Notes: generated by a model from the sequence alone, not told the origin. Shown: positions 33,273-42,245, counted from the first letter of the stretch. The stretch: DNA of 64,000 nt from Oscillospiraceae bacterium (GCA_017430455.1 JAFRMX010000016.1:41337-105336), one strand, 5' to 3'. Numbers and translations are program-made.

Positions 33273-34621
33273 GTCAAAATATCTCCAATATTTTTGACTG
33301 TTCTTCTGGGAGATATAATAATTGCACAGTCTCCCAGTTCCAGAACGGAAAGCCCGTCGGGCACCAGGGATTTGTTATCCCTGATGACAGATATGATAAG
33401 AACGTCTTTGCGGAGTTTTAGATCTTTTAAAGGAATGCCGGTACACGGGGTATCTTTGTCAATATAGAATTCCGCGGCTTCCGCTTTTCCGTCTGCAAGC
33501 AGATACAGCGTCTCCATGCTGGAGCCCTCTGAATTGCCCATTGCTCTGACATATCTGATGATCTGCTCGCTCATGAGCTCTTTTTCATTTACGATCGAAT
33601 CCAATCCCGCAGACTCACTGATTTCCGCAAAATGATCCCGCGTGACCTGAGTGACGATCTTTGCATCTGTCTTGGATTTTGCATAGATGGAAGTAATGAT
33701 GTTGTCGGAGTTGTCCCCGGAAACGGCCACAAATGCATCACAGTTTCTTAAACCCGCTTCTATGAGCACATCGTCATGAGTCGCGTCGCCAAATACCACA
33801 TTTGCCTTTGGAATATAATCTGTCAGGATCTCGCATTTTGCCCTGTCTTTTTCGATTATCGTCACTTCCATGCCGAGCTCGCAGAGCATCCCGGTGAGAT
33901 ATACAGCGATCTTGCTCCCGCCCATGATGATAACATCCCTGATCTTTCTGGTGTATGCTCCAACGGCATTGAAGAACTTTCTGAGTTCCGTCGCCGAGCC
34001 GAAAACACTGAGTCTGTCATTTTCCCTGAGCGAAAAACCTCCGCGCGGGATGATCGCTTCATTCCCGCGCTCGACCACAGATATCAGAACTTTGGAACCG
34101 AATCGGGGCAGGTCTTTAAGCTGAAGACCTATGAGGGGACTCCCGGCGGCTATTCTGTACTCCGCTATCTCCAGCTGGCATTTTGAAAAAGTGCTGACAT
34201 GCGAAGCGGAGGGGAATTTTATAATTCTCGATATTTCCTTTGCGCATTCATACTCGGGATTTACGACAACGGAAAGACCGAGTGTTTCGCGCAGAAATTC
34301 GTTTTGCTTCAGGTATTGGGTCGCACTGACACGGGCAATAACATGTTTTGTTCCGAGCCTTCGGGCAGCTATACCGCAGATCATATTTGTTTCATCGCTG
34401 CGCATTGTTGCAATGAGCAGATCCGCATTCTCGACTCCCGCATCCTTCAGGACATCGGAGTCTGTTCCGCTTCCCTGTACACAGATAACATCCAGGGCGT
34501 TGGAAATATAAGACACGACCTCATCGCTGTTGTCGACTATTGTCACGTCGTGGCCTTCATCGGATAGAGCGCTTGCAAGAGCGAATCCCGATTTTCCGCC
34601 TCCGACTATAATAATCTTCAT
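33269..34621 (-). CDS. trkA: TrkA potassium channel regulatory subunit (two RCK domains)
   Basis: 450 residues with a tandem RCK arrangement. The first nucleotide-binding site is IIIVGGGKSGFALASALSDE, the second VIIMGGSKIAVYLTGMLCEL; each is followed by an RCK_C domain. TrkA binds NAD(H)/ATP and gates the TrkH pore. Its last codons overlap trkH by 4 nt, and it is the first gene of the potassium operon; AGGTACTGCC with a GGAGG-like site lies ahead of the ATG. Length fits the Trk form (about 450), about twice that of KtrA. Confidence 0.93.
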   Translation of the reverse strand: MKIIIVGGGKSGFALASALSDEGHDVTIVDNSDEVVSYISNALDVICVQGSGTDSDVLKDAGVENADLLIATMRSDETNMICGIAARRLGTKHVIARVSATQYLKQNEFLRETLGLSVVVNPEYECAKEISRIIKFPSASHVSTFSKCQLEIAEYRIAAGSPLIGLQLKDLPRFGSKVLISVVERGNEAIIPRGGFSLRENDRLSVFGSATELRKFFNAVGAYTRKIRDVIIMGGSKIAVYLTGMLCELGMEVTIIEKDRAKCEILTDYIPKANVVFGDATHDDVLIEAGLRNCDAFVAVSGDNSDNIITSIYAKSKTDAKIVTQVTRDHFAEISESAGLDSIVNEKELMSEQIIRYVRAMGNSEGSSMETLYLLADGKAEAAEFYIDKDTPCTGIPLKDLKLRKDVLIISVIRDNKSLVPDGLSVLELGDCAIIISPRRTVKNIGDILT

Positions 34622-34764
34622 AAGGCAGTACCTCCGCGAAAAACATAATAAGACACAATATTATATCAGCTGTTGAAGGAAATGTACATTCTTTTTAGGT
34701 TTCCAATTATGGATAATAATAAGCGCACATGATATAATCAAAAAAAACAATGGGGCGGGGAATA

Positions 34765-35985
34765 ATGAAAATATGCATAATCGGTGCAGGAGCCTCGGGA
34801 ATGATGGCAGCACTGGCAGCGTCAGAGCGGAAAACAAACATTGTCACTGTTTTTGAGAGACAGCAGAGAGCCGGGAAAAAGCTCAGCGTGACCGGTAACG
34901 GCAGATGCAATCTTACAAATACCAATGCTTCTGTCACGTACTATCACGGGCAGTCTCCCGAGTTCGCAGCATTTGCGCTTTCCTCTTTCGGCCCGGAAGA
35001 AGTAAGAGCATATTTCAAAAAACTGGGTCTTCTTACAACAGAAGAGTACGGCGGCAGAGTATATCCTCTTTCCAATTCCGCCAACAGCGTACTGGATGTC
35101 CTCAGATTGCGCGCGGTCAGCTGCGAGATCGATATAAAGACTTCCTGTGAGGCAGAGATAATAACAAAAACGGCTGAAGGCTTCAAAGTCACGGCAGGAG
35201 CTGAGACGGAGACTTTTGACAGGGTAATAGTCGCCTGCGGAGGACCAGCCGGGAGAAAAGCGGGGGGAACAGAGTCCGGGATAAAGCTGCTAAAGAGCCT
35301 CGGGCACAGCTGCACGGCGCTCTATCCGTCCCTTGTACAGATAAGGACAGATCCGGTCTACCCCAGAGCGCTTAAGGGAATAAAGGCGGACTGCAGAATA
35401 AGCCTGTTTTCCTGCTCTGAAAAACGAGCCGAAACAGAGGGAGAACTGCTGTTTACGGACAGCGGTGTCTCGGGACCGGCTGTTTTCGATATATCCAGAC
35501 AGGTCTCCGTCGGGAGCGGTGATGATCTGTATTTAATGCTTGATTTTCTGAAGGACAGTTCTGCAGAAGAAGTGACGGAAATGATAAGGCAGAGGATAGA
35601 GCTTATGCCGGAGCTCCCGTGCTCAGACCTTCTGACCGGGACCGTTCATAACCGCCTCGGAAGAATGGTCCTGAAATACAGCGCCATAGCTCAGGAGAAA
35701 AAGATTTCGGAGCTTTCATCTTCGGATGTGAAAAAGATCGCATATTCGATCAAGAACTTCATTTTAAAGGTGGCAGGAACGGAGTCCTTTGACAATGCCC
35801 AGGTTACAGCGGGAGGAATAAGGACTTCGGAATTCGACACTGAGACAATGGAGAGCAGGATCGTTCCGGGGCTCTATGCATGCGGCGAAGTGCTGGATAT
35901 TGACGGAGACTGCGGGGGCTTTAATCTTCAGTGGGCATGGGCAAGCGGAAGGCTTGCAGGCCTCTCAGCTTCAGCGGGCAAATAA
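34765..35985 (+). CDS. HI0933/BaiN-family flavoprotein
   Basis: 406 residues. An N-terminal FAD-binding Rossmann motif (IIGAGASGMMAALAASE) and the family motif GKKLSVTGNGRCNLTN place it in the HI0933/YhiN/BaiN group; the C-terminal ACGEVLDIDGDCGGFNLQWA is also characteristic. Members are putative reductases of unsettled function; one (BaiN) has been linked to bile-acid dehydroxylation. The start at 34765 is chosen because GGGGCGGGG just upstream can act as ribosome site, with an earlier ATG at 34750 overlapping it. It lies directly ahead of a second flavoprotein gene with one base between stop and start. Confidence 0.88.
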   Translation: MKICIIGAGASGMMAALAASERKTNIVTVFERQQRAGKKLSVTGNGRCNLTNTNASVTYYHGQSPEFAAFALSSFGPEEVRAYFKKLGLLTTEEYGGRVYPLSNSANSVLDVLRLRAVSCEIDIKTSCEAEIITKTAEGFKVTAGAETETFDRVIVACGGPAGRKAGGTESGIKLLKSLGHSCTALYPSLVQIRTDPVYPRALKGIKADCRISLFSCSEKRAETEGELLFTDSGVSGPAVFDISRQVSVGSGDDLYLMLDFLKDSSAEEVTEMIRQRIELMPELPCSDLLTGTVHNRLGRMVLKYSAIAQEKKISELSSSDVKKIAYSIKNFILKVAGTESFDNAQVTAGGIRTSEFDTETMESRIVPGLYACGEVLDIDGDCGGFNLQWAWASGRLAGLSASAGK

Positions 35986-35986
35986 A

Positions 35987-37576
35987 ATGAACAGCAACAG
36001 ATATCTGGTCAAAAATTTAAGACTCGGCGTCGGAGAAGATATTGGCGCCTTGAGGAAGAGAGCGGCAAAGGTCCTGAGGATAAAGGAGAGCGATATCAAG
36101 GATATAAGTCTTGTGAAACGCTCTCTGGACGCGAGAAAAAAGAACGACATCCACTATGTCTGCTCGGCGGCAGTCACAGCCGGGAATGCTCTGAACGCCG
36201 AATTGTATGAGGAGATCGTATACGGGATCCCGAAAGTCTCATTTGACGGTCTGAGGCCGGTCATCGCCGGGTTCGGGCCTGCAGGAATGTTCGCTGGTCT
36301 TGTTCTTTCCAAAGCCGGGCTCATGCCGCTGATCCTTGAGAGAGGCGGAACCGTAGAGGAGAGAACGGAGAAGGTGGAGGCCTTCAGGAAGGGAGAGGCC
36401 CCTCTGGATGCCGAGTGCAATGTACAGTTCGGGGAGGGCGGAGCCGGAACCTTTTCGGACGGAAAGCTCAATACCGGAACTCATGACAGCCGCATTTCAT
36501 GGGTCCTGAGACAGTTTTACGAACACGGAGCTCAGGAGAGCGTCCTTTATGACGCAAAGCCGCACATAGGCACAGATATACTGTGCAGAGTCGTAAAAAG
36601 CATCAGAGAGGACATTATTTCAAACGGGGGAGAGATCCTCTTCAACTCAAAGCTCGAGAGCATAAACATTCAAAACGGTTCCGTATGCTCAGTAACTGTA
36701 TCGCGCGGGGATGAAAAAATCGGGATCCCGTGCGAAAAACTGATCCTGGCCACAGGGCACTCCTCAAGAGACACCTTTGAAATGCTCAAAAGCAAAAACG
36801 TGCCTATGGCCAGAAAAGGCTTTTCCATGGGCGTCAGAGTCGAGCACAGACAGGAGGACGTTAATGCCTCGCAATACGGAGAAGACCCTCCCGAAGGGCT
36901 TCCTGCGGCGGATTATTCTGCAAACGCGCATTTTGAAGACGGGACCTCTGCCTATACATTCTGCATGTGTCCGGGAGGCAAAGTCATAGCAGCTGCCTCT
37001 GAAGAGGGCGGTGTCTGTACAAACGGTATGAGCGATTCGAAGAGAGATGCCGAGAATGCAAACAGCGCCATACTTGTCACATTAAGTCCTGAGGACTTCC
37101 CGGGAGATGATGTGCTGGCGGGCGTGTACTGGCAGAGGGAGATAGAGAGAAAAGCATATCTTTATGCGGGAAAAGACTATAAAGCACCGGCGCAGAAAGT
37201 CGGGGACTTCCTTGAAAATACGGCCAGCACCGGCCCGGGCAGAGTAAGACCAAGCTATGAGCCGGGAGTATATTGGGGAGATATAAGACAGGTGCTTCCT
37301 GCCAGGATAACGGAGGTGCTTGAGAAAGCAATACCGGAGTTTTCCAAAAGACTTGCTTTTTTCAGGGATCCGGACGCTGTTTTAACCTGTCCTGAAGCAA
37401 GGTCCTCATCGCCTGTAAGGATCCTGAGAGATGAGAACTGCGAGAGCGGCCTCAAGGGCCTTTACCCCTGCGGAGAAGGGGCAGGCTATGCCGGGGGCAT
37501 AACGTCCGCGGCAGTAGACGGGATGAGGTGTGCCGAGAAAGTGATTTTGTCCCTTTTAAGAGAAAAAGATGTATGA
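35987..37576 (+). CDS. FAD-dependent dehydrogenase (COG2509-type)
   Basis: 529 residues. A 75-residue N-terminal domain (RYLVKNLRLGVGEDIGALRK) precedes an FAD Rossmann motif PVIAGFGPAGMFAGLVLSKA and the family motif NVQFGEGGAGTFSDGKLNTG; near the end lies PCGEGAGYAGGITSAAVDG. This is the uncharacterised COG2509 group, widespread in Clostridia. The start follows the previous stop by one base, so the pair is translationally coupled. Longer readings would run back into the upstream gene. Function beyond redox chemistry is not known. Confidence 0.87.
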   Translation: MNSNRYLVKNLRLGVGEDIGALRKRAAKVLRIKESDIKDISLVKRSLDARKKNDIHYVCSAAVTAGNALNAELYEEIVYGIPKVSFDGLRPVIAGFGPAGMFAGLVLSKAGLMPLILERGGTVEERTEKVEAFRKGEAPLDAECNVQFGEGGAGTFSDGKLNTGTHDSRISWVLRQFYEHGAQESVLYDAKPHIGTDILCRVVKSIREDIISNGGEILFNSKLESINIQNGSVCSVTVSRGDEKIGIPCEKLILATGHSSRDTFEMLKSKNVPMARKGFSMGVRVEHRQEDVNASQYGEDPPEGLPAADYSANAHFEDGTSAYTFCMCPGGKVIAAASEEGGVCTNGMSDSKRDAENANSAILVTLSPEDFPGDDVLAGVYWQREIERKAYLYAGKDYKAPAQKVGDFLENTASTGPGRVRPSYEPGVYWGDIRQVLPARITEVLEKAIPEFSKRLAFFRDPDAVLTCPEARSSSPVRILRDENCESGLKGLYPCGEGAGYAGGITSAAVDGMRCAEKVILSLLREKDV

Positions 37577-37613
37577 TATAATCTTTTCAGAATAAAAACA
37601 ACACGGAGATGAG

Positions 37614-38972
37614 ATGAATATGAGGTTTTCGGGATTTGAAGAACTTCTGAAATACTATGCGGTTAAAACTCCCGACGCGCCGGCGTTTTATTTCGCCTCT
37701 GCCTCCGGTGAGAGGGAAGTCTGCTCTTTCAGGCAGTTTTATGATGCGGTTCATATTAGAGCGGAAGAGCTCAAAAACAGCGGAAAGACCTGCGAAGGAA
37801 TACTCGCTGACGGAAGCTTTGAGTGTGTCAGGGAGATTTTCGCCGCCAATATTGCAGGGCTCCAGGTAGTTATGCTTGACGCCAATGTATCCGTTTCGCT
37901 GCTCGAAAAGCTTATACCTTATACCGATATGGATCTGCTCTGGGGAGATATAGAGGAAAAAACGCGCCTCGAGGAGAGAATGTCTCCGGGCGTAAAAGAC
38001 GGGAAGGACAGGATCCTGTTTTTCACCTCAGGAACGACCTCCGCCTCCAAGGCTGTCACACTCACAGGCCACAGCCTCTGTCAGTCAGCGTATAACGGCG
38101 GAGAAAAGCTTCCGCTGGAGCCTTCGGACACATTGCTCTGCATGCTGCCTCTGGGACATGTCTTCGGCTTTGTCTGCGGGCTTTTGTGGGGTACGAGCTG
38201 CGGAGCCTCCGTTGCACTCGGAAGAGGGCCGAGGCATTACCCGGACGACTGCAGCTTCTTCAGACCGACTGCAGTTTCGCTCGTTCCTCTGCTCCTCGGC
38301 TTTATGATGAAGATGAATGCTTTCAACCCCGAACTCAAGACGGTCCTGATCGGAGCCGGTGATTGCAAAAAGGAGCTTCTGGCAGCAGCGGCAGCGAAGG
38401 GTATCAGGGTAAGCTTCGGATACGGACTTACAGAGACGAGCTCCGGCGTGGCGATTTCAGTCTCCGGCGACCCCTACGCCATGGAGATCTGCCCGGATGA
38501 TGAGATCACGCTGGCTCCGGACGGTGAGATACTTATTAAGGCACCCACATGCGTCATGCAGGGATACTACAAGATGAAAGAGGCGACGGATGCCGCTTTG
38601 AAGGATGGAGTTTTTTATTCCGGAGATACCGGTTTCTTCGATAATGAGGGAAAGCTCCACATAACAGGAAGAAAAAAAGAGATGCTCGTTTTGCCCGACG
38701 GGACAAAGCTCTTTCTTCCGGAATATGAGAGCGCGATTGCTGCTGTTTTGAAAAACCCTGAGATCGCCGCAGATGTAAAAGACGGAAGGCCTGTGCTGAT
38801 CGTAAGCGGGGACGGAAATAAAAACGCTGTTTTGCAGGCGATCAGGCCCCTGATGGATGAGCAGCCTAGAGGCAGACAGATAAGCGATGTTATTTTTGTA
38901 AAAGAACCCTTGCCGAGAACGGCAACCGGAAAAATAAAACGCTGGGAACTCCGGCAGAAAGCAGGTTTATAA
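37614..38972 (+). CDS. AMP-binding adenylation enzyme (acyl-ACP synthetase-like)
   Basis: 452 residues. The P-loop-like motif FFTSGTTSASKAV, GYGLTETSSG, YSGDTGFFDNEGKLHITGRK and the catalytic lysine in LPRTATGKIKRWEL show an ANL-superfamily adenylating enzyme somewhat shorter than usual. Its stop overlaps the start of an acyl carrier protein gene (TAATG) and a fat-type thioesterase gene follows, so it probably loads a carboxylic acid onto that carrier protein. The N-terminal domain is about 60 residues shorter than in acetyl-CoA synthetases, in keeping with acyl-ACP synthetases. GGAGATGAG precedes the ATG, and a TATAAT lies near 37578. Confidence 0.85.
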   Translation: MNMRFSGFEELLKYYAVKTPDAPAFYFASASGEREVCSFRQFYDAVHIRAEELKNSGKTCEGILADGSFECVREIFAANIAGLQVVMLDANVSVSLLEKLIPYTDMDLLWGDIEEKTRLEERMSPGVKDGKDRILFFTSGTTSASKAVTLTGHSLCQSAYNGGEKLPLEPSDTLLCMLPLGHVFGFVCGLLWGTSCGASVALGRGPRHYPDDCSFFRPTAVSLVPLLLGFMMKMNAFNPELKTVLIGAGDCKKELLAAAAAKGIRVSFGYGLTETSSGVAISVSGDPYAMEICPDDEITLAPDGEILIKAPTCVMQGYYKMKEATDAALKDGVFYSGDTGFFDNEGKLHITGRKKEMLVLPDGTKLFLPEYESAIAAVLKNPEIAADVKDGRPVLIVSGDGNKNAVLQAIRPLMDEQPRGRQISDVIFVKEPLPRTATGKIKRWELRQKAGL

Positions 38973-39226
38973 TGACAAGAGAAGAAGTTGTACAGCAGAT
39001 CAAGAAGGTCATTTATGACAGTGTGCCTGAACTGGCAGGAAAAGATCTCGAAGGCGATACGGTCATTAATACTGAGACTGCCATCGATTCCATGGGCTTC
39101 ATACTCGTTATATGCAAGCTGGAAGCGCTTTTCGATATCAAGATCCCGGAGCGCAGATGGAACAAATTATCTACACTGAACGATGTGGCAGACGAGATCA
39201 TGAAATATCTGCCTAAGGATAAATAA
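38972..39226 (+). CDS. Acyl carrier protein
   Basis: 84 residues, acidic, with the phosphopantetheine serine in AIDSMGFILV. It is a specialised carrier protein rather than the housekeeping AcpP, whose motif is DSLD. It overlaps the adenylation enzyme gene by one base and is followed two bases after its stop by the thioesterase gene, so the three form a unit: load, carry, release. The helix KLEALFDIKIPE is the usual third element of the fold. Confidence 0.9.
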   Translation: MTREEVVQQIKKVIYDSVPELAGKDLEGDTVINTETAIDSMGFILVICKLEALFDIKIPERRWNKLSTLNDVADEIMKYLPKDK

Positions 39227-39227
39227 A

Positions 39228-39929
39228 GTGCATTCCGAGGAGATAAAGATCCGGAACAATCATACGGACATGTACAGGAGACTCAGGATCTCAACTATGT
39301 TCGAATGGTTTCAGGAGGGCTCGATAACACACACCGAGGAGCTCGGCTGCGGCAGGGAGAAGACTCTCGACAAGGGCCTTTTATGGGTCGTGACGCTGCA
39401 GAGAGCGGAGATCGGAAGACTTCCTCTCTATGATGAAAAGATCATATTCAAAACATGGCCCGGAAGGACCATGCATGTGCTGTTTCCGAGATTCTACTCG
39501 CTCGAGACTTTCGAAGGGGAGAGCCTCGTAAAAGCCTCCGCTCTCTGGACGCTTGTGGACAGCAAGACCCGCAAGATGGTATTCCCTGAGAGAAACGGCA
39601 TAGTCATTGAGGAAGAGCGCACAGGATACGAGATCGGTCTTCCTTCTCCTCCCAAAGCGATCGGATGTCCGAATAACGGGAATTTCACCGTGCCCTTCAG
39701 TTTTGTGGACCTGAACGGACATATGAACAACACAAGATATTTCGATCTTGCCGAGGACATGATCGGAGAGAGCGCAAAAGGCAGGCAGCTTAAGGAGATA
39801 AGCACCGAGTATTCATCCGAGATAAAGATCGGAGAATCGATGGAGCTGAAGTGGGGGAATGAAGATGATCTCTATTACCTGGAAGGGAACACGGAAAGGC
39901 GCGTCTTCAGAATGAGCCTGAAATACTGA
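39228..39929 (+). CDS. Acyl-ACP thioesterase (double hotdog)
   Basis: 233 residues. Two hotdog domains typical of bacterial FatA-like thioesterases: the first with MYRRLRISTMFEWFQEGSIT, the second with the catalytic segment DLNGHMNNTRYFDLAEDM, where Asn and His sit as in plant FatB. It starts with GTG two bases after the carrier protein stop; AAGGATAA is the ribosome site. It would hydrolyse the acyl group from the carrier protein, or from housekeeping ACP. The role of a free acid here is unclear. Confidence 0.88.
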   Translation: MHSEEIKIRNNHTDMYRRLRISTMFEWFQEGSITHTEELGCGREKTLDKGLLWVVTLQRAEIGRLPLYDEKIIFKTWPGRTMHVLFPRFYSLETFEGESLVKASALWTLVDSKTRKMVFPERNGIVIEEERTGYEIGLPSPPKAIGCPNNGNFTVPFSFVDLNGHMNNTRYFDLAEDMIGESAKGRQLKEISTEYSSEIKIGESMELKWGNEDDLYYLEGNTERRVFRMSLKY

Positions 39930-39947
39930 GCTTCAGGAGAGCTGACA

Positions 39948-40337
39948 ATGAAAGAAATACCTTCGCCGGATAAATGGTTTAAAGAAGCAAAGGAAAGCGA
40001 GAATGCCCGTCTTTGCGGGATGTTTCTTCTCCACAACGGAACTGTCAGGGAGACAGCCAAAGCAAAGGTCCGTCTTGGGGATGAAAATACAAGAGAAGTA
40101 AAAGGAATGTATTTCTCCTCAGATGAGGAGAAGGTAAATGCCGCCATATCCGGGGCATATGCAATGCCCGGAATCTACTATGTGAGAGTCTGGCTCAACG
40201 AAGGAGAGCTTAAGACGGGAGACGATATTATGTTCGTGCTTGTCGGCGGAGATATAAGGCCTCATGTTGTCGATGCGCTCCAGAGGCTCGTCGCGGAGAT
40301 AAAAACAAATTGCGTTATCGAGAAGGAGATATACTGA
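39948..40337 (+). CDS. moaE: MoaE-like molybdopterin synthase large subunit, divergent
   Basis: 129 residues. The middle and end (IYYVRVWLNEGELKTGDD, then FVLVGGDIRPHVVDALQRLV and EIKTNCVIEKEIY) follow MoaE, where a Lys in DEVKK and the PIWKKE tail are catalytic; here one lysine is kept (EIKTN) and the tail is IEKEIY. The N-terminus LCGMFLLHNGTVRETAKAKV corresponds to the MoaE GTVR strand. This divergent form recurs in Clostridia with molybdenum hydroxylases. No MoaD small subunit is seen in the window. It lies 1 bp ahead of the mog gene. Confidence 0.72.
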   Translation: MKEIPSPDKWFKEAKESENARLCGMFLLHNGTVRETAKAKVRLGDENTREVKGMYFSSDEEKVNAAISGAYAMPGIYYVRVWLNEGELKTGDDIMFVLVGGDIRPHVVDALQRLVAEIKTNCVIEKEIY

Positions 40338-40338
40338 G

Positions 40339-40821
40339 ATGAGTTATAAAGCTGCCGTTATTACTGTCAGCGACAGATGCTCGAAAGGACTTCAGGAGGA
40401 CACTTCCGGGCCCGCTCTGGCTGAGATGTTGACCGATGAAGGCTATGAGATCGTGTACAGAGGTCTTGTGCCTGACGAGCAGGAACTCATTGAAAGCGAA
40501 ATAATAAAATGCGCCGATGAGATCGGCGCGAATATCATACTTACAACGGGAGGAACAGGCTTTTCCCCTCGCGATGTGACTCCGGAGGCAACGAGAGCCG
40601 TTATTGAACGGGAAACTCCGTTTATTCCCCAGGCCATGCTGTATTACAGTCTGAAGATAACTCCGAGAGCGATGTTCTCGAGAATGGTCGCCGGGATCAG
40701 GAAAAACAGCCTTATAATAAATCTTCCGGGAAGCCGCAAGGCCTCCACGGAAAACTTATCCGGTATAATCGGCGCTTTGGATCACGCACTTCACATGCTG
40801 GCCGGAGAGGGACACGAATAA
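40339..40821 (+). CDS. mog: Molybdopterin adenylyltransferase (Mog/MoaB family)
   Basis: 160 residues. The family motif ITVSDRCSKGLQEDTSGPAL, TTGGTGFSPRDVTPEATRAV and LPGSRKASTENL with the MPT-binding glycine loop mark a MogA-type enzyme that adenylylates molybdopterin before metal insertion. It starts 1 bp after moaE and is the last gene of that plus-strand run. Its final 31 bases overlap, tail to tail, with the end of moaC on the other strand. Confidence 0.9.
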   Translation: MSYKAAVITVSDRCSKGLQEDTSGPALAEMLTDEGYEIVYRGLVPDEQELIESEIIKCADEIGANIILTTGGTGFSPRDVTPEATRAVIERETPFIPQAMLYYSLKITPRAMFSRMVAGIRKNSLIINLPGSRKASTENLSGIIGALDHALHMLAGEGHE

Positions 40822-41285
40822 TCTCCGTGGATTCCTCCTGTCTTTGAGATGAGCTTCACCTCTGAGATGACCATATCCTTCTGAACAGCCTTGCACATAT
40901 CGTAGACAGTCAGTGCCGCGACAGATGCGGCTGTAAGAGCCTCCATTTCGACCCCGGTCCTGCCGTCACAGGAGACAGTAGCATATATATCTACGGAGCT
41001 CTTTTCCTCATTTAAGGAAAGACTCAGGTCTATCCCATCCATGACTATCGGGTGGCACATGGGTATTATATCGGGAACTCTCTTTGCTCCCATAACGCCC
41101 GCTACCTGGGCAACAGTCAGAACATCGCCTTTTTTCATACCTCCGCTCTTTATCAGGGCGAAGGTTTTTTCATTTACCAATACCCGCGAGAAGGCAGTGG
41201 CTGTGCGTCTGGTGATGTCTTTATCGCCCACATCGACCATCTTCGCCCTTCCCTCATTGTTGAAATGGGTGAAATCGGAATCCAT
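40791..41285 (-). CDS. moaC: Cyclic pyranopterin monophosphate synthase MoaC
   Basis: 164 residues. FTHFNNEGRAKMVDVGDKD, the MCHPIVMDGIDLSL segment and the catalytic TGVEMEALTAASVAALTVYD are the MoaC hallmarks; the family length is about 160. The ATG at 41283-41285 lies 5 bp after the moaA stop, and its ribosome site GGAGGC is made by the two terminal Gly codons of moaA. It completes the first step of molybdopterin synthesis together with MoaA. Its end overlaps mog convergently. Confidence 0.95.
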   Translation of the reverse strand: MDSDFTHFNNEGRAKMVDVGDKDITRRTATAFSRVLVNEKTFALIKSGGMKKGDVLTVAQVAGVMGAKRVPDIIPMCHPIVMDGIDLSLSLNEEKSSVDIYATVSCDGRTGVEMEALTAASVAALTVYDMCKAVQKDMVISEVKLISKTGGIHGDYSCPSPASM

Positions 41286-41290
41286 AGGGT

Positions 41291-42244
41291 TCAGCCTCCG
41301 ATCATGTTCATATTTCTGCCTGCGCGGCTGCGCTGCTCCGGAGAGAGCACTCCGTGCCATTCGGGCTTGGCCAGTATCGCCTCTTTGAAAACTTTCACCA
41401 TTCCGTCGTAATCCAGTCCTTTGATCGGATATTCGGCATCGGAGTGGAGACAGGGCTTGATCTTGCCGTCCGCCGTAAGCCTCAGGCGGTTGCATTCTTT
41501 ACAGAAATGCGCGCTGACCGGTGAGATGAGCCCGATATTTCCTTTTGCTCCGGGAAGTTTATACAGTTTGGCAACGCTTCCGTCCCGGGGAAGCTTCTCA
41601 AGTTCCGGAAGGACTTCCAGAACCTTTGTATATGGTATAAAGGCCTCTTTTTTGAAATCCCCGCTGTCGTACATGGGCATCATCTCTATAAAGCGCATGT
41701 CGAGCGGATATTTTCTCGTGAGCTCAGCAAGGGCGGGAATCTCGTCATCGTTAAATCCGCCGATCAATACAGCGTTAAGCTTAATCTTATCAAAACCTGC
41801 ATTCAGGGCGGCTTCAATGCCTTTGAGAGCGTCTTCGAGATTTCCGCGCCTGGTAATATACCTGTATTTGTCCTTGTCGAGCGTATCGAGACTGATATTC
41901 AGGCGTTTCACACCGGCGTTTTTCAAAGGTTCTGCATATTTATCCAGCGTTATGCCGTTTGTAGTTACGCAGACCTCTTTGATCCCCTCGGTATGAGCAG
42001 TTTTTTCACAGATATCGACAATATTTTTCTTGACTAAGGGTTCGCCGCCGGTGATCCTGATTTTTTTAATCCCGAGCGATGCAGCCGCTTTCACGGCGAG
42101 CTCCGTCTCCTCAAGGGTGAGCATCTCCTCGTGAGCTTTTTTGCATACCCCGTCTTCAGGCATGCAGTAGCGGCACCGAAGATCGCAGAGCTCTGTTACC
42201 GAGATCCTGAGATATGTTATTTCTCTCCCGTAGCTGTCTTTCAT
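41291..42244 (-). CDS. moaA: GTP 3',8-cyclase MoaA (radical SAM)
   Basis: 317 residues. The radical SAM motif CDLRCRYCMPEDG near the N-terminus, ITGGEPLVKK, a C-terminal second cluster motif (CKECNRLRLTADGKIKPCLH) and the conserved terminal Gly-Gly are all present. MoaA converts GTP to the 3',8-cyclo compound that MoaC turns into cPMP. It starts two bases after the stop of the molybdopterin-binding protein gene, so the pair is coupled. Length is normal for anaerobe enzymes. Confidence 0.96.
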   Translation of the reverse strand: MKDSYGREITYLRISVTELCDLRCRYCMPEDGVCKKAHEEMLTLEETELAVKAAASLGIKKIRITGGEPLVKKNIVDICEKTAHTEGIKEVCVTTNGITLDKYAEPLKNAGVKRLNISLDTLDKDKYRYITRRGNLEDALKGIEAALNAGFDKIKLNAVLIGGFNDDEIPALAELTRKYPLDMRFIEMMPMYDSGDFKKEAFIPYTKVLEVLPELEKLPRDGSVAKLYKLPGAKGNIGLISPVSAHFCKECNRLRLTADGKIKPCLHSDAEYPIKGLDYDGMVKVFKEAILAKPEWHGVLSPEQRSRAGRNMNMIGG

Positions 42245-42245
42245 A

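Noticed and set aside
34622..34764. ydaO-type c-di-AMP riboswitch ahead of the potassium operon
   Set aside because: The gap is about 140 bp, AT-rich, and shows no matching conserved segments or terminator.
41286..41495. N-terminal extension of MoaC
   Set aside because: It would overlap the conserved end of moaA; the family N-terminus begins at 41285.
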